DNA of 64,000 nt from QPIN01 sp965224575. Lineage in GTDB: Bacteria; Pseudomonadota; Gammaproteobacteria; Methylococcales; Methylomonadaceae. The stretch lies in contig CBDCZQ010000006.1 of assembly GCA_965224575.1 (NCBI GenBank), forward strand, positions 868,001 to 932,000. Direction: 5' to 3'. A program made the position numbers and the translations under genes. A model generated the notes under the pieces. The model was not told where the DNA came from. It did not search any database and worked only from the letters and a program-made list of their open reading frames with translations. Below are positions 1-8,551 of this stretch, piece after piece. How positions within the stretch are numbered: position 1 is the first letter of the stretch; each line of letters opens with the position of its first letter.

Positions 1-687
1 TATACCACTAAAACTCGTCGTTGTGATAATAGAATCGTCAGTATCAGCCAACCTTATGTACGCCCCATCATTCGAGGCAAACAAAACAAGGTGGTTGAAT
101 TTGGCGCTAAACTCAGTGTCAGCCTAACAGATGATGGGTTTTCTCGTGTAGATCATTTGCGCTGGGATGCTTTTCATGAAGGGTTGGATTTAACATCACA
201 AGTTGAACACTATCATCAGCGAACGGGCTATTACCCAGAAAAGATCTTGGCAGACCCACTTTATGGCACGCGAGAAAACCGGAATTATCTTAAAAGCAAA
301 GGCATCCACTTTGCGGGAAAACCACTCGGTCGACCCAAGAAAGAGACAGAAGACAACCGGGAAGAACTCAAACAACTCAAAGCACAACGAAGAGCAGATT
401 ATCTACAACGGATACCCATTGAAGGCAAATTTGGCCAAGGCAAGAATGGCTATCGACTGAATTATATTAGAGCCAAGCGTGCAGATACCTCACTGGCATG
501 GATCAATAGCATATTCTTGGTGATGAACCTATTGATCCTGGAAAGGATCTTTTTTGCCTGTCGTAAAAGCAGTCAAATCAGAGATATATTGTTGTTAAAA
601 CAAATTGAAAAAATATTATGTTGTCAGATGCAGAGAATTTTTCAATTTTTTGGCCAGTTTTGTAAAAAACTCGTGCTGATTTACTGA
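1..687 (+). CDS. IS5-type DDE transposase, C-terminal part (5' end outside window)
   Basis: The reading frame is open from base 1, so the N-terminus lies before the window. The visible part has the second catalytic Asp in a KILADPLYGTRENR context and a likely catalytic Glu in IEGKFGQGK, the pattern of IS5/IS1182-like DDE transposases that cut and paste an insertion sequence. A GRPKKE basic stretch lies between them, and the C-terminus is hydrophobic (LVMNLLILERIFF). The first internal start would be GTG 91, but conserved sequence continues upstream of it. I could not identify the terminal inverted repeat of the element in the 80 bases after the stop. Whether the gene is complete cannot be judged here. 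Confidence 0.8.
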   Translation, partial: YTTKTRRCDNRIVSISQPYVRPIIRGKQNKVVEFGAKLSVSLTDDGFSRVDHLRWDAFHEGLDLTSQVEHYHQRTGYYPEKILADPLYGTRENRNYLKSKGIHFAGKPLGRPKKETEDNREELKQLKAQRRADYLQRIPIEGKFGQGKNGYRLNYIRAKRADTSLAWINSIFLVMNLLILERIFFACRKSSQIRDILLLKQIEKILCCQMQRIFQFFGQFCKKLVLIY

Positions 688-766
688 GCAGACTCTATTT
701 ATTCCGGTACCTATTCTATAAATTTTAAACATGACCCTCATCTGTAAGTAAGTCCAAATAATCTAT

Positions 767-1666
767 ATGGATAAATTAACTAGTATGAACGTCTTTGTAC
801 GTGTTGCAAAAGCAGGTAGTTTTGCTGGCGCAGCAAGAGACCTGAGTATTTCACGGGCAATGGCAACCAAGCATATTATGAATTTGGAAAAATTGCTCGG
901 TACACGCTTATTAAATAGAACAACTCGAAGTATAAACTTAACAGAAGCAGGTTTTTCTTATTTAGAAAGATGCCAACAAGTTTTATTTGATGTAGAGGAG
1001 ATGGAAGCAGCCGTCACTCATCTACATTCTGAACCTAGAGGATTATTAAAAATCAGCGCTCCACCAGTGATTGGAGCAACTCATATAGCACCCGCATTAG
1101 CTGAATTTCTTAAAATACATGAAGAACTGTCTGTTGAAATAATCTTACAAGGTGGGCACATTGATCTAATTGATGAAGGCGTTGATATTGCAATTTATTT
1201 AGGTAAATTGGAAGACTCCAGCCTCGTCGCAAGAAAAATGGCCAGTTCTGAAATAGTTGTATGCGGTTCTCCCTCTTATTTTGAGCAGAACGGGATTCCA
1301 GAAGAGCCAGAAGATTTAATAACACACAGCTGCTTAATTAATTGGGCTAACCCCCCAAGAGACAAATGGACATTCAAAGGAGTCTTAGGCGAAAGAGAAG
1401 TAAAAGTAACAGGCCGAGTACAAGCCAATGTTGCTGACCCTATTCGGATGGCAGCAGATGACGGACTTGGACTAGTGATGCTTCCAAAATACATCGTAGG
1501 TAGAGACATTGAAAAAGGCAAATTAAAGGTCGTACTAGAACAATATAGCATTGCCCCATTAGATGTCCATGCTGTATACCCCCATCGTAAATATTTATCC
1601 GCAAAAGTAAGAGATTTTCTTGATTTTTTGCAAGATTGGCTGCCCCATAGAGTTGGGATGAATTAA
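767..1666 (+). CDS. LysR-family transcriptional regulator
   Basis: This is a 299-residue protein of normal LysR length. The N-terminal winged helix-turn-helix (about residues 1-60) contains FAGAARDLSISRAMATKHI followed by LGTRLLNRTTR, the usual LysR recognition helix and wing. The rest is a periplasmic-binding-like effector domain with DEGVDIAIYLG and SSLVARKM, typical of the subgroup whose members often regulate neighbouring oxidoreductases. It begins about 80 bp after the IS transposase. Its stop is one base before the TTG start of the methyltransferase downstream, so the two genes are probably cotranscribed, which is unusual because LysR genes often diverge from their targets. The effector is unknown. 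Confidence 0.88.
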   Translation: MDKLTSMNVFVRVAKAGSFAGAARDLSISRAMATKHIMNLEKLLGTRLLNRTTRSINLTEAGFSYLERCQQVLFDVEEMEAAVTHLHSEPRGLLKISAPPVIGATHIAPALAEFLKIHEELSVEIILQGGHIDLIDEGVDIAIYLGKLEDSSLVARKMASSEIVVCGSPSYFEQNGIPEEPEDLITHSCLINWANPPRDKWTFKGVLGEREVKVTGRVQANVADPIRMAADDGLGLVMLPKYIVGRDIEKGKLKVVLEQYSIAPLDVHAVYPHRKYLSAKVRDFLDFLQDWLPHRVGMN

Positions 1667-1667
1667 T

Positions 1668-2252
1668 TTGGATTCAATAAACTCGCTAGCTATTGAAAAA
1701 AAATGGGATAAAATACATGCTAGAAACAGCATAGTTCAAGTAGCTAAAATTTTAGATAAAAATAGATTTTTGTTACCGAAACAAGGTAAAGCTTTAGATT
1801 TAGCCTGTGGATTAGGTGCTAACGCTTTGCTTTTAGCAGAGCATAGGTTGGACACTCACGCTTGGGACATCTCCTCAGTTGCCCTAAAAAAACTACAACT
1901 CTTTGCATTAAAAAAACATCTAAACTTGTCAACAAAACAAGTTGTTATCAAAGCAAATATATTACCCAAAAATACATTTGATGTAATTATTATTACTCGT
2001 TTCCTTGACCGATCTTTAACTAATGAGATAATGGAGAGCTTAAAAACGGGTGGGCTACTCTTTTACCAGACCTATGTAAAAGATAAAATTGATTCTAATG
2101 GCCCAAGTAACCCTAATTTTTTACTCGCAAGAAATGAGTTATTGCGACTCTTTCAGCCGTTAACATTGGTAAGCTACAGGGAAAATAATTTAATAGGGAC
2201 GCTAGAACTTGGGGAAAGAAATGAAGCTTTCTACATAGGTCAAAAACCTTAA
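1668..2252 (+). CDS. class I SAM-dependent methyltransferase (TehB/UbiE-like)
   Basis: This 194-residue protein has the SAM-binding motif I as LDLACGLGANALLLA (about residues 43-57), followed by an acidic post-I loop (HAWDISSVAL) and motif IV-like FDVIIITRFLDR. The layout is that of small Rossmann methyltransferases such as TehB. No substrate domain is visible, so the target is unknown. I use the TTG start because it lies one base after the lysR stop and gives a full N-terminal helix; no better start lies upstream. The rhodanese gene follows after 8 bases, suggesting a three-gene transcript. A thiol or chalcogen role would fit a methyltransferase-rhodanese pair, but this is inference only. 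Confidence 0.75.
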   Translation: MDSINSLAIEKKWDKIHARNSIVQVAKILDKNRFLLPKQGKALDLACGLGANALLLAEHRLDTHAWDISSVALKKLQLFALKKHLNLSTKQVVIKANILPKNTFDVIIITRFLDRSLTNEIMESLKTGGLLFYQTYVKDKIDSNGPSNPNFLLARNELLRLFQPLTLVSYRENNLIGTLELGERNEAFYIGQKP

Positions 2253-2260
2253 AAAATATT

Positions 2261-2653
2261 ATGATTAAAAATCTAGATCCCAAAGAGTCATGGACTTTGT
2301 TACAGGAAAACTCTAATGCTGTTTTAATTGATGTTCGCACTGCGATAGAACACTCATTTGTTGGACACCCTCCGAAAGCAATTCATATTCCTTGGAAGGA
2401 GTTTCCTAGCATGCAAGTAAATGATCAATTCATTGCACAAGTTGAAGCAATAGTTAAAGAAAAAAACACACCAATACTACTCCTTTGTAGAAGTGGGCAA
2501 CGATCTTTAGCGGCTGCAAAAAAATTAGAGGACTATGGATATCAATTTCTGATAAACATTTCCGAGGGTTTTGAAGGTGCTCTTGATGACAAAAAACATC
2601 GTGGAAACATTGATGGCTGGGGATTTCATGATTTACCCTGGATACAAAGTTAG
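2261..2653 (+). CDS. single-domain rhodanese (sulfurtransferase)
   Basis: A 130-residue single rhodanese domain. The active-site loop is LLLCRSGQRS with the persulfide-forming Cys at residue 76, and the N-terminal signature VLIDVRTAIEHSFVGHPPKAIHIP is conserved in overall pattern. The loop is six residues long (CRSGQR), which is typical of sulfur rather than phosphate substrates. There is no signal peptide, so it is cytoplasmic. It is the last gene of the lysR-methyltransferase-rhodanese group; about 130 AT-rich bases without genes separate it from typA. Its sulfur acceptor cannot be told from sequence. Confidence 0.85.
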   Translation: MIKNLDPKESWTLLQENSNAVLIDVRTAIEHSFVGHPPKAIHIPWKEFPSMQVNDQFIAQVEAIVKEKNTPILLLCRSGQRSLAAAKKLEDYGYQFLINISEGFEGALDDKKHRGNIDGWGFHDLPWIQS

Positions 2654-2783
2654 ATAAAATTTAACTTTACAGTTTCATCTGTAGCGCGAGGATATAGTTT
2701 TTTTATTCTCCCAAAATTTATTACGTGTTAATTTTATATTCACGTACAAACACAATCAATTTATAAAATAAACAATTAATCTC

Positions 2784-4589
2784 GTGATAGAAAAATTAAG
2801 AAATATTGCAATCATTGCCCACGTTGACCATGGAAAAACAACACTAGTTGACAAATTATTAGAACAATCTGGCACTTTCTCTGAGCATGAAAAATTAGAT
2901 GAAAGAATGATGGATTCTAATGATCTGGAAAAAGAACGAGGCATTACCATTCTGGCAAAAAATACAGCAATTGATTGGAATGATTATCACATTAATATTG
3001 TAGATACGCCTGGACATGCTGACTTTGGCGGTGAAGTTGAACGCGTATTATCTATGGTTGATTCTGTTTTATTATTAGTCGATGCAGTTGATGGCCCTAT
3101 GCCTCAAACACGATTCGTCACACAAAAAGCTTTTGCCTTGGGTTTAAATCCGATTGTTGTAATTAACAAAATTGATCGACCAGGCGCACGACCAAATTGG
3201 GTAGTAGACCAAACTTTTGATTTATTTGATAATTTAGGTGCAACAGATGAACAACTAGATTTTCCTATTATTTACGCCTCAGCGATTAATGGATATGCCG
3301 GATTAGATAGTGATGTTTCCGGCGGTGACATGACACCATTATTTGAAACGGTCATTGAAAAAGTATCGCCCCCTCCTGTAGATGTCGATGCTCCTTTCCA
3401 GATGCAAGTTATCAGCCTTGATTACAACTCTTATGTTGGTATCATCGGGATAGGACGGATACAGCGAGGCACAGTAACTCGCAATATGCCATTAACATTA
3501 ATTGATACAGAAGGTAATACACGTAATGGTAGAATGCTTAAGCTATACGGATTTAGCGGTTTAGAAAGAGTTGAAATAGAGTCTGCCCAAGCCGGTGATA
3601 TTATTGCTTTCTGTGGAATAGATAAACTTCAAATTTCTGAGACATTATGTGACCCAGAAAACGTTGAATCATTACCAAAATTATCAATTGATGAGCCGAC
3701 GGTAAGTATGACGTTTCAAGTCAATAATTCACCTTTTGCAGGAAAAGAAGGTAAATTTATTACTACCCGTCAAATTCGTGATCGTTTAGATAAAGAGTTG
3801 CAACATAATGTCGCTTTACGTGTTGAATCAACTGATGACCCAGATAAATTTAAAGTCTCAGGTCGCGGAGAGCTTCATTTATCTGTATTGATTGAAAATA
3901 TGCGAAGAGAAGGCTTTGAAATGGGAGTTTCTCGCCCTCAAGTTATTATCAAAGAAATTGATGGGGTTAAATCCGAGCCATTTGAATATGTAACTATTGA
4001 AGTTGAAGAACAACATCAAGGTACCATCATGGAGAAATTAGGTGATCGTAAGGGTGATCTAAAAGACATGGTTCCTGATGGTAAAGGTCGTATTCGTTTG
4101 GAATATATTGTGCCATCGCGAGGGCTACTGGGTTTTCAAACTGAATTTTTGACAGCAACATCTGGCTCGGGCTTGTTTTACCATGTATTTGATCATTACG
4201 GCCCAGTAAAAGAAGGAGAGGTTGGCAACCGGATTCGTGGTGTGCTTATTTCCATGGCAAAAGGTAAAGCGGTTGATTATTCTTTACATCCACTACAGGC
4301 TCGTGGCGAATTACTAGTAGTCAATGGCGATGAAATATACGAAGGGATGCTTGTTGGCATCCACTCTCGCACCAATGATTTAGTCGTCAATCCGACAAAA
4401 CCAAAGCCGCTAACAAACGTCCGGGCATCAGGAACGGATGAAAGCCTAACTTGTGCAAAAATTCAAAAAATGACATTAGAACAAGCACTGGAATTTATCA
4501 GTGATGATGAGTTAGTAGAGGTTACTCCTGAATCAATTCGCTTACGCAAAGTTTTATTAACAGAGATTGAGCGAAAACGCGCTAAATAA
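2784..4589 (+). CDS. typA: ribosome-associated GTPase TypA/BipA
   Basis: This 601-residue protein is the translational GTPase TypA/BipA, which binds the ribosome near the EF-G site and helps 50S assembly and stress adaptation. The G1 motif AHVDHGKTTL lies near residue 12, the switch region has ERGITI, G3 is DTPGHADFGGEVER and G4 is NKID. EF-G-like domain V and the BipA-specific C-terminal domain (SRGLLGFQTEFLT to the end) follow. Length and order are those of the family. The start is GTG at 2784, giving MIEKLRNIAIIAHVDHG as in homologues. hisB begins 25 bases downstream, so the his genes may be read from the typA promoter. Confidence 0.97.
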   Translation: MIEKLRNIAIIAHVDHGKTTLVDKLLEQSGTFSEHEKLDERMMDSNDLEKERGITILAKNTAIDWNDYHINIVDTPGHADFGGEVERVLSMVDSVLLLVDAVDGPMPQTRFVTQKAFALGLNPIVVINKIDRPGARPNWVVDQTFDLFDNLGATDEQLDFPIIYASAINGYAGLDSDVSGGDMTPLFETVIEKVSPPPVDVDAPFQMQVISLDYNSYVGIIGIGRIQRGTVTRNMPLTLIDTEGNTRNGRMLKLYGFSGLERVEIESAQAGDIIAFCGIDKLQISETLCDPENVESLPKLSIDEPTVSMTFQVNNSPFAGKEGKFITTRQIRDRLDKELQHNVALRVESTDDPDKFKVSGRGELHLSVLIENMRREGFEMGVSRPQVIIKEIDGVKSEPFEYVTIEVEEQHQGTIMEKLGDRKGDLKDMVPDGKGRIRLEYIVPSRGLLGFQTEFLTATSGSGLFYHVFDHYGPVKEGEVGNRIRGVLISMAKGKAVDYSLHPLQARGELLVVNGDEIYEGMLVGIHSRTNDLVVNPTKPKPLTNVRASGTDESLTCAKIQKMTLEQALEFISDDELVEVTPESIRLRKVLLTEIERKRAK

Positions 4590-4614
4590 TCGTCATAGAC
4601 AAACAGATTAGACA

Positions 4615-5208
4615 ATGAGCCAACGTAAAGCACAAATCGAGAGAAATACGCTCGAAACTCAAATTAAAATAGATATTAATCTGGATGGGTCTGGAGAATC
4701 ATCTTTTGTAACAGGCGTTCCTTTTCTGGATCACATGCTAGACCAAGTAGCTCGACACGGCTTGATTGATCTAAATATTGTAGCAAAAGGTGATTTAGAA
4801 GTTGATGCCCACCATACCGTTGAAGATATAGGTATTACACTTGGTCAGGCATTTGCACATGCTTTAGGCGATAAAAAAGGCATTGTTCGTTACGGTCATT
4901 CTTATGTTCCATTAGATGAAGCCTTATCCAGAGTAGTTATCGATTTTTCGGGTAGACCTGGTTTATTTTATGAAGTTAATTTCCCAAGAGCTGCAATAGG
5001 CTCTTTTGATGTTGATTTGTTTCGTGAATTTTTTCAAGGGTTTGTCAATCATGCTGGCGTTTCTTTACATATAGATAATTTAAAAGGTAGTAACGCCCAT
5101 CACGTTGCTGAAACTATTTTTAAAGCCTTTGGACGAGCAATACGAATGGCAATAACAGCTGACCCAAGAATGGCGGGTATTATGCCTTCTACAAAAGGCT
5201 CTTTATAA
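4615..5208 (+). CDS. hisB: imidazoleglycerol-phosphate dehydratase HisB
   Basis: A 197-residue monofunctional HisB, which dehydrates imidazoleglycerol phosphate to imidazole-acetol phosphate. The manganese-binding histidine motifs are visible as FLDHMLDQVARHG (about residues 37-49), DAHHTVEDIG (about 63-72) and GSNAHHVAE (about 158-166). It lacks the N-terminal phosphatase domain found in the bifunctional enterobacterial enzyme, so histidinol-phosphate phosphatase must be encoded elsewhere. It sits 25 bp after typA and 25 bp before hisH. hisG, hisD and hisC are not in the window. Confidence 0.96.
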   Translation: MSQRKAQIERNTLETQIKIDINLDGSGESSFVTGVPFLDHMLDQVARHGLIDLNIVAKGDLEVDAHHTVEDIGITLGQAFAHALGDKKGIVRYGHSYVPLDEALSRVVIDFSGRPGLFYEVNFPRAAIGSFDVDLFREFFQGFVNHAGVSLHIDNLKGSNAHHVAETIFKAFGRAIRMAITADPRMAGIMPSTKGSL

Positions 5209-5233
5209 TCCCTAATTCTTTTATTTTTTAACT

Positions 5234-5875
5234 ATGTCATCAGTTGCCGTTATTGATTATGGAATGGGAAATTTACATTCCATTGAGAAAGCCCTACAAC
5301 ACGCAGCACCAGAAGTTGATGTCCGAATAGTATCTGACTCAAAAAGTATACATCAATGTGACCGGATTTTATTTCCTGGTGTAGGAGCTATTAGAGATTG
5401 CATAAAAGCACTAGATAACTCGGGACTAACACCAATTATTAAAGACGTCGTACAAACAAAACCTTTTCTAGGAATTTGTCTTGGAATGCAAGCATTACTA
5501 AGTGATAGCGAAGAAAATGATCTAACAACTTGCTTTGATATTTTTTCTGGACATGTAAAGCACTTTTCTACCGATATGACGGATGCTGCTGGCAATCGAT
5601 TAAAAATTCCACATATGGGATGGAATAAAGTCTTACAAAAACCACATCCATTATGGGAAGGTATACCACAAAATAGCCGATTTTATTTTGTTCACAGCTA
5701 TTATGCGAAACCAGAAAATGAATCGGATATTATTGCCACAACTGATTATCCAAAAGCTTTTACTAGCGCACTAGCAAAAGATAATATTTTTGCAGTACAA
5801 TTTCATCCAGAAAAGAGCCAAACTGTTGGCTTACAATTATTGAAAAATTTTTTATCTTGGGATGGAACGACTTAG
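5234..5875 (+). CDS. hisH: imidazole glycerol phosphate synthase glutaminase subunit HisH
   Basis: This 213-residue class I glutamine amidotransferase hydrolyses glutamine and passes ammonia to HisF. The nucleophile is Cys82 in FLGICLGMQ and the His-Glu pair lies in QFHPEKSQ near residue 192; the N-terminal VIDYGMGNLHS is diagnostic of HisH. The protein ends NFLSWDGTT, slightly beyond the usual NFL terminus. Its TAG stop (5873-5875) is made from the first bases of a 166-bp palindrome that separates it from hisA, so the last residues and the stop may derive from that insertion. Confidence 0.96.
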   Translation: MSSVAVIDYGMGNLHSIEKALQHAAPEVDVRIVSDSKSIHQCDRILFPGVGAIRDCIKALDNSGLTPIIKDVVQTKPFLGICLGMQALLSDSEENDLTTCFDIFSGHVKHFSTDMTDAAGNRLKIPHMGWNKVLQKPHPLWEGIPQNSRFYFVHSYYAKPENESDIIATTDYPKAFTSALAKDNIFAVQFHPEKSQTVGLQLLKNFLSWDGTT

Positions 5876-6037
5876 GGAGCTGGAAAGAAATAATCGTCCG
5901 ATATTGGGCAGGTTTTTTGTTTTCCTTCAGCGGGGTAGAAACAGGCGCATAGCAGGCTACGCAACTGTTTCTACCTCGTTGAAGGTGGACAAAAAGACCA
6001 GCAAGATTGGATGATTATTTTTTTCCACCTCCCTTAA
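5872..6037. repeat. 166-bp near-complete palindrome, copy A (between hisH and hisA)
   Basis: The ends are TTAGGGAG at 5872 and CTCCCTTAA at 6037. Reading inward, the left arm and the reverse complement of the right arm stay alike: TGGAAAGAAATAATCGTCC against TGGAAAAAAATAATCATCC, then a shared GGTAGAAACAG block. They meet at a core (GCGCATAGCAGGCTACGC, 5944-5961). It could form a hairpin or cruciform with arms of about 83 bases. It shares span and core with copies at 23046, 53502 and 60784. The left tip overlaps the hisH stop codon. Confidence 0.85.
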
Positions 6038-6066
6038 TTAACAAAACGTTCTATCCGTACCTAATT

Positions 6067-6072
6067 TATAAT
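6067..6072 (+). promoter_or_regulatory. candidate -10 box for hisA
   Basis: A perfect TATAAT lies 24 bases before the hisA start, just outside palindrome A. No convincing -35 hexamer sits 16-18 bases upstream. It would let hisAFIE be transcribed even if the palindrome stops read-through from hisBH. This is a weak prediction based on one box only. Confidence 0.3.
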
Positions 6073-6095
6073 TTAGTCCAAATAGAGATTGAAAC

Positions 6096-6827
6096 ATGTT
6101 GCTCATACCTGCAATAGATTTAAAAGAAGGAAAATGTGTCCGCCTACGCCAAGGCCGTATGGAGGATGATACGATATTTTCAGACGACCCGGTTGCGGTT
6201 GCTGGAAAATGGGTTGAACAAGGTGCGAAACGCATTCATTTAGTAGACCTTGATGGTGCCTTTGCTGGTAAACCTAAAAATGCTGATGTTATCCATGCTA
6301 TCGTTAATGCTTTTCCCGATGTTCCTGTACAAATTGGCGGAGGTATTCGTGATGAAGAGACAATACAAGGCTACCTTAATGCAGGTGTTCAATTTGTGAT
6401 TATTGGAACTAAAGCAGTAACAGAACCTCACTTTATTAGTCATGTTGGAGTTGAGTTTCCTGGACATATCATTGTTGGTCTTGATGCTAAAGAAGGTAAA
6501 GTAGCGATTGATGGCTGGTCGAAGCTTTCTCGGCATAGTGTCATTGACCTAGCTCAACAATTTGAATCTGATGGTGTAGAAGCTATTATCTATACTGATA
6601 TTTCCAGAGATGGCATGATGGAAGGTGTCAATGTTGAGGCAACCGCTAAATTAGCTCGAGCTATCCATATTCCTGTTATTGCCTCAGGCGGCATAACCAA
6701 TATGGATGATATTCATGCATTAGGCAAAGTTGCAGAAGATGGCATTATGGGCGCAATAACAGGTCGAGCCATTTATGAAGGAACACTTGATTTTCCAGAA
6801 GCTGAAAAAATTGCAGAAAATTATTAA
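6096..6827 (+). CDS. hisA: phosphoribosylformimino-5-aminoimidazole carboxamide ribotide isomerase HisA
   Basis: A 243-residue (beta/alpha)8 isomerase that opens the ribose of ProFAR to give PRFAR. The N-terminal catalytic Asp8 is in MLLIPAIDLKEG, the first phosphate site is QIGGGIRDEET, the second catalytic Asp lies in YTDISRDGM, and the C-terminal phosphate site is PVIASGGI. It is homologous to HisF, the next gene, and both have the usual half-barrel symmetry. The stop shares one base with the hisF start, so the two are translationally coupled. It lies 58 bases after palindrome A. Confidence 0.96.
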   Translation: MLLIPAIDLKEGKCVRLRQGRMEDDTIFSDDPVAVAGKWVEQGAKRIHLVDLDGAFAGKPKNADVIHAIVNAFPDVPVQIGGGIRDEETIQGYLNAGVQFVIIGTKAVTEPHFISHVGVEFPGHIIVGLDAKEGKVAIDGWSKLSRHSVIDLAQQFESDGVEAIIYTDISRDGMMEGVNVEATAKLARAIHIPVIASGGITNMDDIHALGKVAEDGIMGAITGRAIYEGTLDFPEAEKIAENY

Positions 6828-7603
6828 TGATGAGCTTGGCTAAACGTATTATTCCCTGCTTAGATGTTGACAATGGACGCGTTGTAAAAGGTGTTAAATT
6901 TGTTGATATTAAAGATGCTGGCGACCCTGTAGAAGTTGCCAGGCGCTATGATCGAGAGGGCGCAGATGAAATTACCTTTCTTGATATTACCGCAACCCAC
7001 GACAATAGAGAAACTATTGTCCACGTTGTAGAACAAGTGGCGAGTGAGGTATTTATCCCATTAACTGTAGGCGGTGGGATTAGAGAGCTAGATGATATAC
7101 GCCGAATGTTAAATGCTGGTGCTGATAAAATTGGTATTAATAGTGCGGCTGTTTTTAGACCTGAATTCGTAAAAGAAGCTGCAGATAAATTTGGCTCTCA
7201 ATGTATCGTTGTTGCAATTGATGCAAAAAAAGTCAGTACTGAGAACGAACAAAATCGTTGGGAAATTTTTACCCATGGTGGTCGTAAAGAAACCGGCATA
7301 GATGCTATTGAATGGGCAATAAAAATGGTTGATTACGGTGCTGGAGAAATCCTTCTAACCAGTATGGATAGAGATGGGACTCGTGAAGGGTTTGATTTAG
7401 AGCTTACTCGTGCAATAAGCGATGCTGTTTCAGTCCCTGTCATCGCATCAGGTGGCGTAGGAAACCTTGATCATTTAGCTGAAGGCGTTCTGAAAGGTAA
7501 AGCAGATGCTGTATTAGCCGCCAGTATTTTTCACTTTGCAGAATACAGTGTAGAGCAGGCCAAACAACACATGCAGTCAAAAGGTATCGAGGTTCGGTTA
7601 TAG
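6827..7603 (+). CDS. hisF: imidazole glycerol phosphate synthase cyclase subunit HisF
   Basis: A 258-residue (beta/alpha)8 barrel that, with HisH, converts PRFAR and ammonia to imidazole glycerol phosphate and AICAR. The catalytic Asp residues are in IIPCLDVDNGRVVKG near the N-terminus and in TSMDRDGTREG in the second half; the phosphate sites are TVGGGIREL and VIASGGVG. Two start codons occur in tandem (6827 and 6830); the first overlaps the hisA stop by one base. The last base of its TAG stop is the first base of the hisI GTG start. Confidence 0.96.
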   Translation: MMSLAKRIIPCLDVDNGRVVKGVKFVDIKDAGDPVEVARRYDREGADEITFLDITATHDNRETIVHVVEQVASEVFIPLTVGGGIRELDDIRRMLNAGADKIGINSAAVFRPEFVKEAADKFGSQCIVVAIDAKKVSTENEQNRWEIFTHGGRKETGIDAIEWAIKMVDYGAGEILLTSMDRDGTREGFDLELTRAISDAVSVPVIASGGVGNLDHLAEGVLKGKADAVLAASIFHFAEYSVEQAKQHMQSKGIEVRL

Positions 7604-7989
7604 TGAATAATACCTGGATAGATGAAATCCGCTGGTCAGATGAAGGTTTAGTCCCCGTTATTTCCCAGCAAGCTGATTCAGGTCGAGTTGTGATGTTTGC
7701 ATGGATGAATCGTGAATCTCTACTATTATCTGTAGAAACAGGCTATGCAGTTTATTGGTCACGTTCACGTCAGCGTTTATGGCGAAAAGGTGAAGAATCA
7801 GGCCACCAGCAAAAAATAATTGATATTCAACTGGATTGTGATGAAGATGTTATCTTGCTTAAAGTTGAACAAGAAGGCGGAATTGCTTGTCATACTGGGC
7901 GAGAAAGCTGTTTTTATCGAAGCCTAGTTGATCAACAGTGGCAAGCAAAAGAGCCTGTTTTAAAAGACCCAAAAGAAATCTATAAATGA
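7603..7989 (+). CDS. hisI: phosphoribosyl-AMP cyclohydrolase HisI
   Basis: A 128-residue stand-alone cyclohydrolase that opens the purine ring of phosphoribosyl-AMP. The zinc/magnesium ligands are in LDCDEDVILLKV and in the C-terminal GGIACHTGRESCFYR; the N-terminal VVMFAWMNRESL and AVYWSRSRQRLWRKGEESG are diagnostic. In enterobacteria this domain is fused to HisE; here the two are separate genes overlapping by four bases (ATGA). GTG start. Confidence 0.95.
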   Translation: MNNTWIDEIRWSDEGLVPVISQQADSGRVVMFAWMNRESLLLSVETGYAVYWSRSRQRLWRKGEESGHQQKIIDIQLDCDEDVILLKVEQEGGIACHTGRESCFYRSLVDQQWQAKEPVLKDPKEIYK

Positions 7990-8306
7990 ACGATACTTTA
8001 CAACAATTAGCCGAAATTCTTGAGCAGAGAAAACAAGAATCTGCGGATAAATCCTATGTGGCAAGCTTATATGCAAAAGGCTTGGATCATATCTTAAAAA
8101 AAATTGGTGAAGAAGCTACCGAAACTGTTATTGCTGCAAAAGATGGCGATAAAAAACAAATTGTTTATGAAACGGCTGATTTGTGGTTTCATTCTATGGT
8201 AATGCTTGCTGACCAAGGTTTAGGGCCAAATGATGTATTAAAAGAATTGGAACGCCGATTTGGTTTATCCGGTCTAGAAGAAAAAGCACAACGAAGCAAT
8301 AAATAA
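7986..8306 (+). CDS. hisE: phosphoribosyl-ATP pyrophosphatase HisE
   Basis: A 106-residue MazG-like pyrophosphatase that removes pyrophosphate from phosphoribosyl-ATP, the second step of histidine synthesis. The metal-binding helices show KKIGEEATETVIAAKDGD and YETADLWFHSMVML, the E-x2-E...E-x2-D pattern of the family. It overlaps hisI by four bases and is followed 22 bases later by tatA, an order common in gammaproteobacteria with split hisI and hisE. Confidence 0.95.
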   Translation: MNDTLQQLAEILEQRKQESADKSYVASLYAKGLDHILKKIGEEATETVIAAKDGDKKQIVYETADLWFHSMVMLADQGLGPNDVLKELERRFGLSGLEEKAQRSNK

Positions 8307-8328
8307 TCTACATAATCAGGAGTAAGAC

Positions 8329-8550
8329 ATGGGTATTAGCGTTACTCAATTATTAATCATCCTTGCCATTGTCATTGTATTATTCGGAACTAAACGTTTA
8401 CGTAATCTAGGCAGTGATTTAGGCGGTGCAATAAAAGGTTTTAAATCTGCTGTAAAAGAAGGTGAAGAGGATAAAAAAATCTCAGAAGAAGATGACAATA
8501 CGATAGAAAGCGAAGTCACTTCAAAACAAAAAGAAAAGTCTGAGAAATAA
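8329..8550 (+). CDS. tatA: Sec-independent (Tat) translocase subunit TatA
   Basis: A 73-residue protein with one N-terminal membrane helix (about residues 6-21), the short hinge FGTKRLRNLG, an amphipathic helix (SDLGGAIKGFKSAVKEG) and a charged tail. This is the pore-forming component that oligomerises to pass folded proteins. A strong ribosome binding site (AGGAG) lies 8 bases before the ATG. It is the first gene of tatABC; tatB starts one base after its stop. Confidence 0.94.
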   Translation: MGISVTQLLIILAIVIVLFGTKRLRNLGSDLGGAIKGFKSAVKEGEEDKKISEEDDNTIESEVTSKQKEKSEK

Positions 8551-8551
8551 T

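Noticed and set aside
5872..6037. Simple Rho-independent terminator
   Set aside because: The arms are about 83 bases, far longer than a terminator, there is no U-run after the structure, and the span and core recur elsewhere.
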